A stretch of DNA of 64,000 nt from Sphaerisporangium rhizosphaerae (GTDB lineage: Bacteria; Actinomycetota; Actinomycetes; Streptosporangiales; Streptosporangiaceae). Under the pieces are notes generated by a model that was not told the origin of the DNA, ran no database searches, and saw only the letters and a list, made by a program, of their open reading frames with translations. Within the stretch, counting starts at the first letter, position 1; each line of letters starts with the position of its first letter. Positions 39,979 to 48,910 of this stretch are shown one piece after another. The translations under genes and the position numbers were made by a program. The stretch is taken from positions 1 through 64,000 of the forward strand of contig NZ_JBHTCG010000040.1 in the NCBI RefSeq assembly GCF_042665155.1, written 5' to 3'.

Positions 39979-42894
39979 TCATGAGCCGCGGTTGAGCTTG
40001 GTCGCCACCCCGACGCGCGACCCGACGCCGAGCTTGGCGAAGATGTGCGACAGGTGGGTCTCGACGGTGCGGACGCTGAGGAAGAGCTGCTCGGCGATCT
40101 GCTGGTTGGTCAGGCCCTCCACCACCAGGGTGGCGATCTGCAGCTCACGGGGCGACAGCCCGTACGGGGCGGCGCCCGGCGTGCCCTGAACGGCGGTGGC
40201 GACGCGCACACCGTTGCGTCGCTGCTCGCGCATGACCTGCGCCCGCAGCCCGCGCGCGCCGCACGCCTCGAACACGGTGGCGGCCTCCTGGAGCCGCTCG
40301 CGGGCCAGGTTGCGCTCGCCCGCGTTCCCGTAGGCCAGGCCCGCCAGCAGCAGCGCCCGCCCCGCGTCCACCCTGCGCTCGTGCGCCGACAGCAGGGAGG
40401 CGGCCTCGTCGGCGAGCGCCGCGGCGGCGGCGGGCTCCCCGGCCCGCAGCGCGTGGGCGCGGGCGAGCGGGATGAGGCCGGAGAACGCCGGCAGGTCGGG
40501 GTGGGCGAGCGCGGCGGCCCGGTCGGCCCACGCGGCGGCCCCCGCCGGGCGGCCGAGGGCGGCCTCGGCGTGGGCGAGCAGCTCGATGCTGGAGACCAGG
40601 GTGCCGCGGTCCAGGCGCGAGTCGGCGAACTTGGAGCAGGCGTCCACGATGGCCTCGGCGCCCTCCTCCAGCCGGCCCGCGGTGACCAGGGCCACCCCTC
40701 GGGCCTGCCGCGCCATGTCGCCCCACGCCTCGCCCGCGCCGACGCCGGCCTGGACGGCCTCCTCCCCGGCGCGCAGGCCGGCGTCGTGGTCGCCGGTCCA
40801 CGCGGCGGCCAGGCACAGCTGGGTGAGCGCGAACACCAGTTGCTGGCCGGACTCCAGCATCCGGGCGCCCTCGACCGACTCGTCGATGGTCGCCAGCGCC
40901 TCGGGGAGCCGGCCCATGTGCAGCAGCGTCTTGGCCTTGCCGGCGAGCAGGTTGGTCAGAATGTAGGTCTGCCCGCTGGAGCGGGCGACGGCGGCGGCGC
41001 GTTCGAAGTGCCGCAGGGCCACCGGGTAGCGGCCCATGTTGGTCTCGGCCCAGCACAGCCAGGCGACGGCGTCCAGCCACTCGGCCAGGTGCTCGTCCAG
41101 CGCCGAGGAGATGAGCCGGTCGGCCGCGTCGGCGTGGCGCAGCGCGTCCGGGATGCGCCCGGCCGCGTAGGCGGGCATCGGCCGCAGCGCGGCCACGGCC
41201 GCCGCCAGGTCGGGCTGCCAGTCGTCGCCGGAGTCGGGCATGAGGTCCAGGACGGCCTGCGCGGCGCGGAACTCGCCGCGCATCATGCTCTCGGCGACCA
41301 GCCGCATCCGCAGGGGGACGGCGATCGCCGCCCGGGGGTCGGGCATGCGGCGCAGCTCGTCCAGCAGCAGGGCCCGCGCCTCGTGCGGCCGGTCGAGCTG
41401 GCGTTCCATCAGCGCGCAGATGCGCGCGGCCCTGGCCCGGCGCGCGTGGTCATCCGGGGGGAGCAGGCGCAGCAGCTCGCGCGCGGTGTCGCGGCCCTCG
41501 GTGAGCCGGCCGCTGACGCTCTGCGCCCGGCTCAGCTCCATCAGCAGCTCCAGCCGGTCCTCCAGGGTGGCGGGCTCGTCGGGCATCAGGTCCAGGGCCT
41601 TGCGGAACCAGTGCGCGGCGGTGACCGGGGCCTGCGGGGCGACCCTGCGCGCCGCCTCGACCAGGGTGGCGATCGCCCGCCGGTCGCCGAAGGAGCCCGC
41701 CCGCTCGAAGTGGTGGGCCTGGACGGTCGCGGGCGCGCCGAGCGTGGCCAGGTGGCCGGCCAGCCGGGCGTGCGCGGCCAGCCGCCAGCCCGGCGCCGAG
41801 GACTCGTAGGCGGCCTGCCGCACCAGGGGGTGGCGGAAGCGGAAGCGCCCGGCGGCGGCGGGGCGGACGATGTCGCGGGCTCCCAGCTCGTTGAGGGCCT
41901 CCAGCGCGGCGCCCTCGGAGACCTGGGCGGCGACGGCGGCCAGGGCGGGCTCGAACTCGTCGGCGGTGACCGCGGCGGCCTGGGCCACCAGCAGCGAGCG
42001 GGGGGACAGGTCGCCGAGCTCGACCTGGAGGGCGGCGCGCACGGTGGGCGGCAGCTCGCCGACGTCCAGCCGGTTCATCCGCGCCAGGGCTTCGAGGTAG
42101 AGGGGGTTGCCCCCGCTGGCCTCGTACAGCGCGTGGCCGCGGGTGCGGTTGACGCCCGGGCCGAGCAGCTCCTCGGCCTCGGCGCGGGTCAGCGGGCCGA
42201 CGGTGACCTGCCTTCCCCGCGCGCCCGCGCCCATGACCAGGGCGGACAGCCGGGGCCCCGCCTGCGCGGGCCGGTAGGCCACCGCGAGCAGCACCTTGCC
42301 GCGCGGCGGGTGGCGGACCAGGTGGTCCAGGAACTCCACGGAGCTGTCGTCGGCCCAGTGGACGTCGTCCAGGATCAGCGCGAGCCCTCCGGGGTGGGCC
42401 AGTTCGTCGATGAGCTGGCGCAGCGCGCGGTAGAGCCGGTAGCGGACCATGCCGCTCTGGTCGGCGTTCTCGTCCTGGTCGGCGCCGTCGTCGGTGTCGG
42501 GCATCTTGGCGGCCAGGGCGGGGAACACGGCGGCGAGCCGGCGGGCCTGCGCCGTCCCGAGCCGCTCGCACAGATCGTCGCGCCGCGCCTCCAGGTGGTC
42601 GTCCAGGGCGTCGACGAGCCCGCTGAAGGGCATGATCTGCTCGAACTCGGCGGCCCTGCCGCTCAGCGCGGTGAACCCGAGGCCGGTGGTGAGCGCGGTC
42701 AGCTCGGCCAGCAGGCGCGTCTTGCCGGCGCCCGGTTCGCCGACGATGGTGAGGAACTGGAAACCACGGGTGACGGCCGCGTCGGTCGCCTGGGAGAACG
42801 ACTTGAGCGCCTCGCGCCGCCCGACGAGCGGGGCCTCTCCGGGTTGGGGCCTGCCGCTGCCCTCTCCGAACGGCGGAGTCTCACCACTGTTCAT
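39979..42894 (-). CDS. LAL-type LuxR transcriptional regulator with ATPase domain
   Basis: 971 residues. N-terminal AAA domain with LVGRREALKSF, Walker A IVGEPGAGKTRLLAEL and Walker B LALILDDVHWADDSSVEFL; a long tetratricopeptide-like helical middle; C-terminal LuxR helix-turn-helix LSPRELQIATLVVEGLTNQQ, RTVETHLSHIFAKLGVGSR. Proteins of this layout (MalT-like) activate catabolic or secondary-metabolite genes in response to an inducer. The ATG at 42894 has only weak ribosome-binding signal. Candidate targets are the hydrolase/GMC operon downstream on the same strand or the P450 locus. Confidence 0.9.
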   Translation of the reverse strand: MNSGETPPFGEGSGRPQPGEAPLVGRREALKSFSQATDAAVTRGFQFLTIVGEPGAGKTRLLAELTALTTGLGFTALSGRAAEFEQIMPFSGLVDALDDHLEARRDDLCERLGTAQARRLAAVFPALAAKMPDTDDGADQDENADQSGMVRYRLYRALRQLIDELAHPGGLALILDDVHWADDSSVEFLDHLVRHPPRGKVLLAVAYRPAQAGPRLSALVMGAGARGRQVTVGPLTRAEAEELLGPGVNRTRGHALYEASGGNPLYLEALARMNRLDVGELPPTVRAALQVELGDLSPRSLLVAQAAAVTADEFEPALAAVAAQVSEGAALEALNELGARDIVRPAAAGRFRFRHPLVRQAAYESSAPGWRLAAHARLAGHLATLGAPATVQAHHFERAGSFGDRRAIATLVEAARRVAPQAPVTAAHWFRKALDLMPDEPATLEDRLELLMELSRAQSVSGRLTEGRDTARELLRLLPPDDHARRARAARICALMERQLDRPHEARALLLDELRRMPDPRAAIAVPLRMRLVAESMMRGEFRAAQAVLDLMPDSGDDWQPDLAAAVAALRPMPAYAAGRIPDALRHADAADRLISSALDEHLAEWLDAVAWLCWAETNMGRYPVALRHFERAAAVARSSGQTYILTNLLAGKAKTLLHMGRLPEALATIDESVEGARMLESGQQLVFALTQLCLAAAWTGDHDAGLRAGEEAVQAGVGAGEAWGDMARQARGVALVTAGRLEEGAEAIVDACSKFADSRLDRGTLVSSIELLAHAEAALGRPAGAAAWADRAAALAHPDLPAFSGLIPLARAHALRAGEPAAAAALADEAASLLSAHERRVDAGRALLLAGLAYGNAGERNLARERLQEAATVFEACGARGLRAQVMREQRRNGVRVATAVQGTPGAAPYGLSPRELQIATLVVEGLTNQQIAEQLFLSVRTVETHLSHIFAKLGVGSRVGVATKLNRGS

Positions 42895-43118
42895 CTCATG
42901 TACCCCACAGCGCGACGGAACACCAGGAACAGCCGCGCCGCAATGCAATTTCGCCGGGAAGTTGACGCGGGACTCCGCTGGAGCCGGGCCTTCATGGTCG
43001 AGGGCTCTCTACGCGGATGCCCCCGGACCATGATTTTGGCGTAAAACCGGCTGGTGGCGGGCCGAAAGGGTGGATCAGACCTAATCCGCCCACAATGCAC
43101 GCGATATGACCTGGTCGG

Positions 43119-43787
43119 TTACACTTGTGTGGCGATGCCGTCGTCATTCGCGCCTGATTCGCGCCCCTGCGGGCGGCCGAGCGAACGCAGGCCGTCCAGG
43201 ACGACCTCGATGCCCCGCCGCGCCGCGGCCCGCATCAGATCGGGCGGGTCTCCGCGGTCGCGGGCGGCCATGACCGCCTGCTTGACCGCTCCCATGAACG
43301 CCCCGACGGCCGCCGCCGCCTCGATCGGGTCGAGCTCGCCCGGGTAGGCCCGCAACAGCGCGCCGGCCAGCTCGCGCTGCACCTCGAACAGCAGGTGCAG
43401 CGCGCGCGCCTGCAGCGCGGGCACCGACATGATGAGCCGCGTGCGCGCGGTGTGCAGCTCGATGGCGAGCTCGGCCTCCTCGGTGTCGAAGCTCAGCGCC
43501 TCGGCCGCGACGCGCAGCAGCAGGTCTGCCACCGGCTCGCCCGGCCGGCGGCTCGCGATGACGGCGAGCGCCCCGTCGACCCGCCTGCGCGTGTCGAAGA
43601 AGACCACGTCCTCCTTGCCGGCGAAGTAGCTGAAGAACGTGCGCGTGGAGACCTCGGCCGCGGCGGCGATGTCGGCCAGCGTCGTCTCGTCGTACCCCTG
43701 CTGCTCGAACATGCGCACGGCGGTCGCGATGAGCGTGCGGCGGGTGCGCAGCTTTTTGCGCTCCCGGAGTCCTGGACCACCGGCCAT
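43119..43787 (-). CDS. TetR-family regulator
   Basis: 222 residues. Helix-turn-helix TTLADIAAAAEVSTRTFFSY (about 35-55) after RERKKLRTRRTLIATAVRMF; helical ligand domain behind. It is divergent from the P450/ferredoxin operon, its probable target. TAAAGT six bases before the ATG suggests a leaderless transcript. Widely spaced ACTGTT/AACAGT half-sites lie in the 124-base gap but are too far apart to call an operator. Confidence 0.9.
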   Translation of the reverse strand: MAGGPGLRERKKLRTRRTLIATAVRMFEQQGYDETTLADIAAAAEVSTRTFFSYFAGKEDVVFFDTRRRVDGALAVIASRRPGEPVADLLLRVAAEALSFDTEEAELAIELHTARTRLIMSVPALQARALHLLFEVQRELAGALLRAYPGELDPIEAAAAVGAFMGAVKQAVMAARDRGDPPDLMRAAARRGIEVVLDGLRSLGRPQGRESGANDDGIATQV

Positions 43788-43911
43788 GGCGGAACTTTAC
43801 TGCATCGGCCAAGAAACTTCATCCATTGCAATATCAGAGGAGGTACTGTTTTCTGTGAGCACCGAGAACGACGTCCTGTAACAGTGGTTGTCAATGTCGA
43901 GGAGCGCGTTC

Positions 43912-45102
43912 ATGACCCAGGCCGCATCCCAGCCGGTGACCTTCCCGCTGACCCGCGAGACCCCTCTCGACCCGCCCGCCCCCTTCGGGCGGTGGCGCGA
44001 GGAGGACCCCGTCCGCCCCATGCTCTACGCCGACGGCCACGTCGGCTGGCTGGTCACCGGGTACTCCGCCGCGCGCTCGGTCCTCGCCGACCCGCGGTTC
44101 AGCACCCGGCTGGAACTGCTGCACCCCCCGATCAACCAGCGGCTGTCCCAGGCCCGCCGGCGTCCGGGCTTCTTCCTGCGGGAGGACCCGCCCGAGCACA
44201 CCCGCTTCCGCAAGTTGCTGACCGGCCAGTTCACCGTCCGCCGCATGAAGCAGCTCGAACCGCGGATCGAGAAGATCACCGCCGACCGGCTCGACGAGAT
44301 GGAGCGCCTCGGCCCGCCCGCCGACCTGGTGCAGGCGTTCGCGCTGCCCATCCCGTCCCTGGTGATCTGCGAGCTGCTGGGCGTCCCCTACGACGACCAC
44401 GAGCGCTTCCAGGGGTACTCCTCCACGCTGCTCAACCTGGACGCCACCCCCGCGCAGGTGCAGGGGGCGCTCGACGACCTGGACGCCTACCTGGGCGAGC
44501 TGGTGGCGCGCAAGCGCGTCGAGCCGGACGACGCCCTGCTCAGCGGGCTGATCGAGACCGGGCAGCTCACCGACGAGGAGCTCACCGGCGTGGCCATCCT
44601 CCTGCTGGTCGCCGGCCACGAGACCACGGCCAACATGCTCGCCCTCGGCACCTACACGCTGCTGCGCAACCCCGACCAGCTCGCCGCGCTCCGCGAGGAC
44701 CCCTCACTGGCCGACGGCACCGTCGAGGAGCTGCTGCGCTACCTGACCATCGTCCACCTCGGCCCCGTCCGGGCGGCCCTCGAGGACGTCGAGCTGGCCG
44801 GCCACCTGATCAAGGCGGGGGAGGCCGTGACCCTGTCGCTCGCCGCGGGCAACCGTGATCCCGAGCGCTTCGAGGACCCCGATAAGCTGGACATCAGACG
44901 GCAGGCCATGGGGCATCTCGCCTTCGGCCACGGTGTCCACCAGTGCCTGGGACAGCAGCTCGCCCGCATCGAGATGCGCATCGGATACCCGGCCCTGCTG
45001 CGGCGCTTCCCCGGCCTGCGGCTCGCCGTACCGGCCGACGATGTGGCGATGCGGTCCAACATGGCGATCTACGGTGTGCACCGGTTGCCGGTGGCCTGGT
45101 AG
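43912..45102 (+). CDS. Cytochrome P450 (CYP105-like class)
   Basis: 396 residues, start ATG with GAGGAG eight bases upstream (ATG at 43894 and a TTG lie in frame upstream). Visible: FFLREDPPEHTRFRKLLTGQ (C-helix), oxygen-binding I-helix LLVAGHETTANML, ExxR in EELLRY, and haem loop FGHGVHQCLGQQLAR with the Cys ligand. It is followed 14 bases later by its own ferredoxin, so it should receive electrons from it. Substrate unknown; the divergent TetR gene suggests induction by a small molecule. Confidence 0.95.
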   Translation: MTQAASQPVTFPLTRETPLDPPAPFGRWREEDPVRPMLYADGHVGWLVTGYSAARSVLADPRFSTRLELLHPPINQRLSQARRRPGFFLREDPPEHTRFRKLLTGQFTVRRMKQLEPRIEKITADRLDEMERLGPPADLVQAFALPIPSLVICELLGVPYDDHERFQGYSSTLLNLDATPAQVQGALDDLDAYLGELVARKRVEPDDALLSGLIETGQLTDEELTGVAILLLVAGHETTANMLALGTYTLLRNPDQLAALREDPSLADGTVEELLRYLTIVHLGPVRAALEDVELAGHLIKAGEAVTLSLAAGNRDPERFEDPDKLDIRRQAMGHLAFGHGVHQCLGQQLARIEMRIGYPALLRRFPGLRLAVPADDVAMRSNMAIYGVHRLPVAW

Positions 45103-45116
45103 GAGGAACACCGCTC

Positions 45117-45308
45117 ATGCGGATCAAAGCGGATACCGAGCGCTGCATCGGGGCCGGCATGTGCGCCCTGACCGCGCCCAAGGTCTTCGACCAGAGCGAG
45201 GACGACGGCACGGTTCTGCTGCTGGCGGAGGAGCCGGCCGCCGAGGACGAGGCGGCGGCCCGCCGCGCGGTGCAGGTCTGCCCGTCCGGCGCCCTGTCCA
45301 TCGCCTGA
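45117..45308 (+). CDS. [3Fe-4S] ferredoxin
   Basis: 63 residues with cluster motif CIGAGMC ... VCPSGAL, i.e. three Cys with Gly/Ala in the place of the fourth: a 3Fe-4S ferredoxin of the kind paired with actinobacterial P450s. TAGGAGGA lies nine bases before the ATG and overlaps the P450 stop region. Acidic surface (AEEPAAEDEAAA) suits docking to a P450. Confidence 0.94.
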   Translation: MRIKADTERCIGAGMCALTAPKVFDQSEDDGTVLLLAEEPAAEDEAAARRAVQVCPSGALSIA

Positions 45309-45324
45309 ACGACTTCTCGCACCC

Positions 45325-45349
45325 GGGCCCGCCGTCACGGGCGGGCCTT
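45325..45349 (+). terminator. Hairpin after the P450/ferredoxin operon
   Basis: GGCCCGCC / GGCGGGCC stem (45326-45333, 45340-45347) with a six-base loop, followed by TTG, about 17 bases behind the ferredoxin stop. The remaining 220 bases to the next gene show nothing else. Confidence 0.55.
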
Positions 45350-45570
45350 GCGGGCGTATGGCCCGGGTGGGAGCGCTTTTTCAGGTGTGCTTTTCGGGAA
45401 GTGTCGTCCGGGGCCGGCGGCCGGGTCAGACCGGCGTTCCGTCCCCGGACCGGCGCTGAGGCCGGCGACGACACCGCGGATCATGCGTATCGGCGCACGA
45501 GACGGGCGTTCCAGCGGCCGGGGATCCGCGGCGGTCACGGCATCGGCGTCCGGGTTCCGTCCGCCGGCAT

Positions 45571-46116
45571 CTAGTGTCCCTCGGACATGGTGTGATCCTG
45601 CGGCATGGGCTCCCCGGACGGCATCGTGTGCCCGCCCGTCCGCACCGTGCCGCCGAGCGTCACGCGGAAGGGCTCGAGCATCTCCGGGGTGTTGCCCAGG
45701 ACGATCCAGCGGGTGCCGACCAGGTACGCGCCGCCGTAGCTGAGCGCGTCGTCCAGCCACTCCTGCTTGCCCTTCTCGGTGGCGAACGTCGTGACCGAGT
45801 ACTGGCCCCGCGCCGTCTTGCACATCCCCTGCCGCAGCTCCTGGGCGTCGACCTGCAACTGCGGGCTCACGCACCCGGTGCGGGCGGCGATCTGCTCGAC
45901 GGTGGGCGGGGCGCCGGCGGCGGCCCGCGCGCCCCCGCACCCGGTCAGCAGGCACCCGGCCAGAACGGTCCACAGGGCCGGCGCCGCCACGCGGCCGGGC
46001 CGGGCGCGGCGTCCACCCGGCCCGCCGGGCTTCCGGGGCTCCCCGGGCTCCCCGGGCTCACCGTGTCGGCCCGGCTCGGTGTGCCCGCCGCGTGCGGGCG
46101 CCGGCCCGGGCGTCAC
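45571..46116 (-). CDS. Small lipoprotein, paralogue of its upstream neighbour
   Basis: 181 residues. The GTG overlaps the stop of the preceding gene (GTGA). A long N-terminal part rich in Gly-Glu-Pro repeats (GEPGEPGEPRKPGGPGG) precedes the export signal LWTVLAGCLLTGC, which is unusual. The mature domain aligns with the neighbour: GC..PQ.Q.DA.ELRQG.CKT, GQYSVTTFATEKGKQEWL, GGAYLVGTRWIVLGNTPEML. It ends in a Met/His-containing tail (GGHTMPSGEPMPQDHTMSEG) that the neighbour lacks and that could bind metal. No characterised family recognised. Confidence 0.75.
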   Translation of the reverse strand: MTPGPAPARGGHTEPGRHGEPGEPGEPRKPGGPGGRRARPGRVAAPALWTVLAGCLLTGCGGARAAAGAPPTVEQIAARTGCVSPQLQVDAQELRQGMCKTARGQYSVTTFATEKGKQEWLDDALSYGGAYLVGTRWIVLGNTPEMLEPFRVTLGGTVRTGGHTMPSGEPMPQDHTMSEGH

Positions 46117-46556
46117 GGCGCGGCCGTCTCGATGTTCCCGCCGACCTTCTCGCTGAAGGACTGCAACACGCCCGGGTCGTTGCCCGCGATCACCCACCGG
46201 GTGCCCACCAGGTAGTTGCCGCCCCACTTCTTGGCCTCCTCCAGCCAGTCGTTCTTGCCCTTGTCCGTGGCGAACGTCGTCACGGTGTACTGGCCCTTGT
46301 CGGTCTTGCACACCCCCTGGCGCAGCTCCTCGGCGTCGGTCTGCACCTGAGGCTTCTTGCAGCCGGTCTTGGTGGCGAGCTGCTTCAGCGTGGCGGGCGG
46401 CCCCGCGTCCGCCGCCGGGGCGGCCGCCGCGGCGGGGGCGGCCTGCCCGCCGGAGGCCCCGCCGCCGCATCCCGTGGCGAGGCCGAGCGCGAGAACGCAC
46501 CCGAGTACGGCGCTCGCGCGCGTCGTCACCTGCGTGCCGAGGCTTGGGCGTCCCAT
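46113..46556 (-). CDS. Small lipoprotein of unknown function
   Basis: 147 residues from an ATG with GGGAGA upstream. Signal peptide with lipobox LGLATGC, Ala/Pro linker, then a domain with two conserved Cys: TKTGCKKPQVQTDAEELRQG, VCKTDKGQYTVTTFATDKGK, GGNYLVGTRWVIAGNDPGVL. Same domain as the next gene. The promoter at 46641-46615 carries the ECF-type motif shared with the DUF4142 and DUF1996 genes, so surface stress control is plausible. Confidence 0.8.
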   Translation of the reverse strand: MGRPSLGTQVTTRASAVLGCVLALGLATGCGGGASGGQAAPAAAAAPAADAGPPATLKQLATKTGCKKPQVQTDAEELRQGVCKTDKGQYTVTTFATDKGKNDWLEEAKKWGGNYLVGTRWVIAGNDPGVLQSFSEKVGGNIETAAP

Positions 46557-46614
46557 GGCAGTTCTCCCATTCACTGTGCCGTGTCACTGTGCCGTGCGAA
46601 AGTCACCGTCAGCG

Positions 46615-46641
46615 GGTACGCGGCGCGCGGCCGTCCGGTTC
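46615..46641 (-). promoter_or_regulatory. ECF-type promoter of the lipoprotein pair
   Basis: On the minus strand GAACCG (46641-46636), 15 bases, CGTACC (46620-46615); 58 bases to the ATG at 46556. Identical in both hexamers to the DUF4142 promoter at 35535-35561. Confidence 0.65.
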
Positions 46642-46703
46642 ACCCGGGTTCGCACGGGTCCGGCGGGGCCGGAGAAATTCGGAAAGTTTCTTCGCCGTAC
46701 GTC

Positions 46704-46730
46704 GAACTCTCCCGCGCCTCCGCCCGTACC
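46704..46730 (+). promoter_or_regulatory. ECF-type promoter of the DUF1996 gene
   Basis: GAACTC (46704-46709), 15 bases, CGTACC (46725-46730); 62 bases to the ATG. Together with the minus-strand site 63 bases away it makes a divergent pair of the same promoter type. Confidence 0.62.
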
Positions 46731-46792
46731 TCGTGCCGATGGGGCACCAACCAATGCCGCCATGAGCACGTACTCCGGGAGGAGTTCTAGTA

Positions 46793-48751
46793 ATGGGAAT
46801 TCAGCACAGACGGCGGTTCAGGCCCGTCCTGAGTTTGCTTGCCCTGGGTGGGGCGGGGGTCGGCCTCGTTCTGGCGAGCCTGTCCCCGGCTGGGCAGGTG
46901 CCGGGCCGGGACGCGCCGCTTTCGGCCTCCGCCGTCAGCGCCGCCTCACGCCTCGCCGGCACCACCGCCGCCCCGACGGTGAACTGCCCGTCGGTCGCGG
47001 ACGAGCTTCCCGACGTTCCGGCGTCGGCGGCCGACGAGGTGCGGCGCAACCTCGCGCTGCTCGACTCGCAGATCGCCGAGGCGAACAAGCGGCTGGTCGC
47101 CACCCAAGGGCAGGGCGGCAGTGATTTCGTGCGCAACGCCATCCTGAACCCGTTGAAGTCCAAGCGCCTCGCCACCGTGGAACGCATCGCCGGGGCCATC
47201 GGCCGGGTCGCCGAGCGTCCCGAGGGCCTTGAGAACCTGGCCGGCTGCGCCGTGCGCACCGGTTCCGCGAGCGCCGGTCAGGCCGCCGCGACCCCCGAGC
47301 CCTCCGCCTCCGGAGGGGCGTCGGACCAGCCGTCCGACCAGGGTGCCGGACAGGGCCAGGACGCCGCCGACCCCTCCGCGTCCGCCTCCGCCGATCCGAG
47401 CGCTTCGGCCGCGGCCCGCTCCGGGAACTCGGCCAGGCGTACGGTCAACTGCCCGTCGGTGGCCGACAAGCTCCCCGAGGTCCCCTCGGCCGCCCAGCGG
47501 GAGGTCCAGCGCAACCTCACTCTGCTCGACCGGCAGATCGGCCAGGCCAACCAGATCCTGGCGCGCCTCGGCTCCCGCGCCGGCAACGCCGGCGTGGTGC
47601 GCAACGCGGTGCTGAACCCGCTGAGGATCGGCCGCTCGATCGTCATCAACCGCATCGCCACCGCGTTGCGGCGTGCCGGCGCGCAGGCCACCGGCCTGTC
47701 GGGGCTGGCCACCTGCACCGTTCAGAACGGCGCGGGCGGCGGGCAGACGCCTTCCCCCGAACCGTCGGCCTCCCCGACCGGCGACCCCTCGGCGTCCCCC
47801 CCGCCCGGCGGCGGCGACCCCTCGGCGAGCCCGTCGGCCTCCCCCTCGGCCAGCGCCTCGCCGACCGGCGGCGCGACCGGCCCCTCGCCCGACGACTTCG
47901 TCGACATCCGGCGCGTGCAGCCCAACGTGAACCGGCCCGCCGACGGGGCGAACGCCTCGCGGGGCACCTTCTCCTCCCGCTGCGGGCGCAACGAGAACGG
48001 CCACTTCAACTCCGACAACGTCATCGTCGCCCCCGGGGTCACCAACGGCGCCCACCACGTGCACGACTACGTGGGCAACCTCGACACCAGCGGCTTCTCG
48101 ACCAACGACAGCCTGCAGGCCGCGGGCACGACCTGCTCCAACGGTGACAAGTCCACCCACTACTGGCCGGTGGTGCGCCTGCAGAACCAGCGCGGCAACG
48201 ACGCCGACAAGGCCGGCGGCGGCCTGGACGGCAACGTGGGCCGCATCGTCCGCCCGGCGTCGGTCTCCATCACCTTCCGCGGCAACCCGACCAGCAAGGT
48301 CGTCGCGATGCCGCTGTTCCTGCGCATCATCACCGGTGACGCCAAGTCGTTCACCAACGGCCCGACCAACGCCAACGCGAGCTGGTCGTGCACCGGGTTC
48401 GAGAACCGCCAGCTGAAGGACAAGTACCCGATCTGCCCGCGCGGCAGCCAGGTGGTGCGGACCTTCAAGTTCCAGAGCTGCTGGGACGGCAAGAACATCG
48501 ACAGCGCCAACCACCGCACCCACGTGGCCTTCGCCGCGGCCGACGGCTCGTGCGCGAACGGCTTCCAGGCCATCCCGGCCCTGGAGCAGCGCATCACCTA
48601 CAACGTGCCGCCGGGCCCGGGCTTCGCCGTGGACAGCTTCCCCGAGCAGCTGCACAAGCCCATCACCGACCACGGCGACTTCATCAACGTGATGTCGGAG
48701 GCGCTGATGAAGCGGGCGGTCGACTGCATCAACACCGGCAGGCGCTGCTGA
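46793..48751 (+). CDS. Secreted DUF1996 protein with duplicated N-terminal domain
   Basis: 652 residues; GGAGGAG eight bases before the ATG. An N-terminal export signal (RPVLSLLALGGAGVGLVLA) is followed by two copies of a ~95-residue helical domain that begin TVNCPSVAD[EK]LP[DE]VP and end in a second Cys (GLENLAGC, GLSGLATC), separated by Ser/Pro/Ala-rich linkers. The C-terminal DUF1996 domain shows RCGRNENGHFNSDN, GAHHVHDYVGN, STHYWPVVRL, FKFQSCWDGKNIDSANHRTH and a His-rich putative metal site. DUF1996 occurs in fungi and actinobacteria; its activity is unknown. A terminator hairpin follows. Confidence 0.88.
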   Translation: MGIQHRRRFRPVLSLLALGGAGVGLVLASLSPAGQVPGRDAPLSASAVSAASRLAGTTAAPTVNCPSVADELPDVPASAADEVRRNLALLDSQIAEANKRLVATQGQGGSDFVRNAILNPLKSKRLATVERIAGAIGRVAERPEGLENLAGCAVRTGSASAGQAAATPEPSASGGASDQPSDQGAGQGQDAADPSASASADPSASAAARSGNSARRTVNCPSVADKLPEVPSAAQREVQRNLTLLDRQIGQANQILARLGSRAGNAGVVRNAVLNPLRIGRSIVINRIATALRRAGAQATGLSGLATCTVQNGAGGGQTPSPEPSASPTGDPSASPPPGGGDPSASPSASPSASASPTGGATGPSPDDFVDIRRVQPNVNRPADGANASRGTFSSRCGRNENGHFNSDNVIVAPGVTNGAHHVHDYVGNLDTSGFSTNDSLQAAGTTCSNGDKSTHYWPVVRLQNQRGNDADKAGGGLDGNVGRIVRPASVSITFRGNPTSKVVAMPLFLRIITGDAKSFTNGPTNANASWSCTGFENRQLKDKYPICPRGSQVVRTFKFQSCWDGKNIDSANHRTHVAFAAADGSCANGFQAIPALEQRITYNVPPGPGFAVDSFPEQLHKPITDHGDFINVMSEALMKRAVDCINTGRRC

Positions 48752-48791
48752 CCCCTCCCCGCTCCGGCCACCGCCGAGGCGGCACGTGAAA

Positions 48792-48825
48792 CGCCGCCCC
48801 GCGAGATGTCTCTCGCGGGGCGGCG
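48792..48825. terminator. Strong hairpin between convergent genes
   Basis: Perfect 15-base-pair stem (CGCCGCCCCGCGAGA with its reverse complement) and loop TGTC, followed by CTTTG. It lies 41 bases after the DUF1996 stop and 86 bases beyond the end of the convergent poly-Asp gene. Confidence 0.85.
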
Positions 48826-48910
48826 CTTTGCTGGTCACGGGTCCGCCCGTCGCGGCGGTCCCGCTCGCGGTCCTCGGAAGGGAACCGCGGACCGGGGACT
48901 CCGGCGGCCC

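Noticed and set aside
40045..43044. 999-codon plus-strand frame opposite the LAL regulator
   Set aside because: Shadow frame with low-complexity composition; the minus strand shows Walker and LuxR motifs.
43845..43885. ACTGTT and AACAGT as TetR operator half-sites
   Set aside because: They are about 30 bases apart, too far for one TetR dimer, and short enough to arise by chance.
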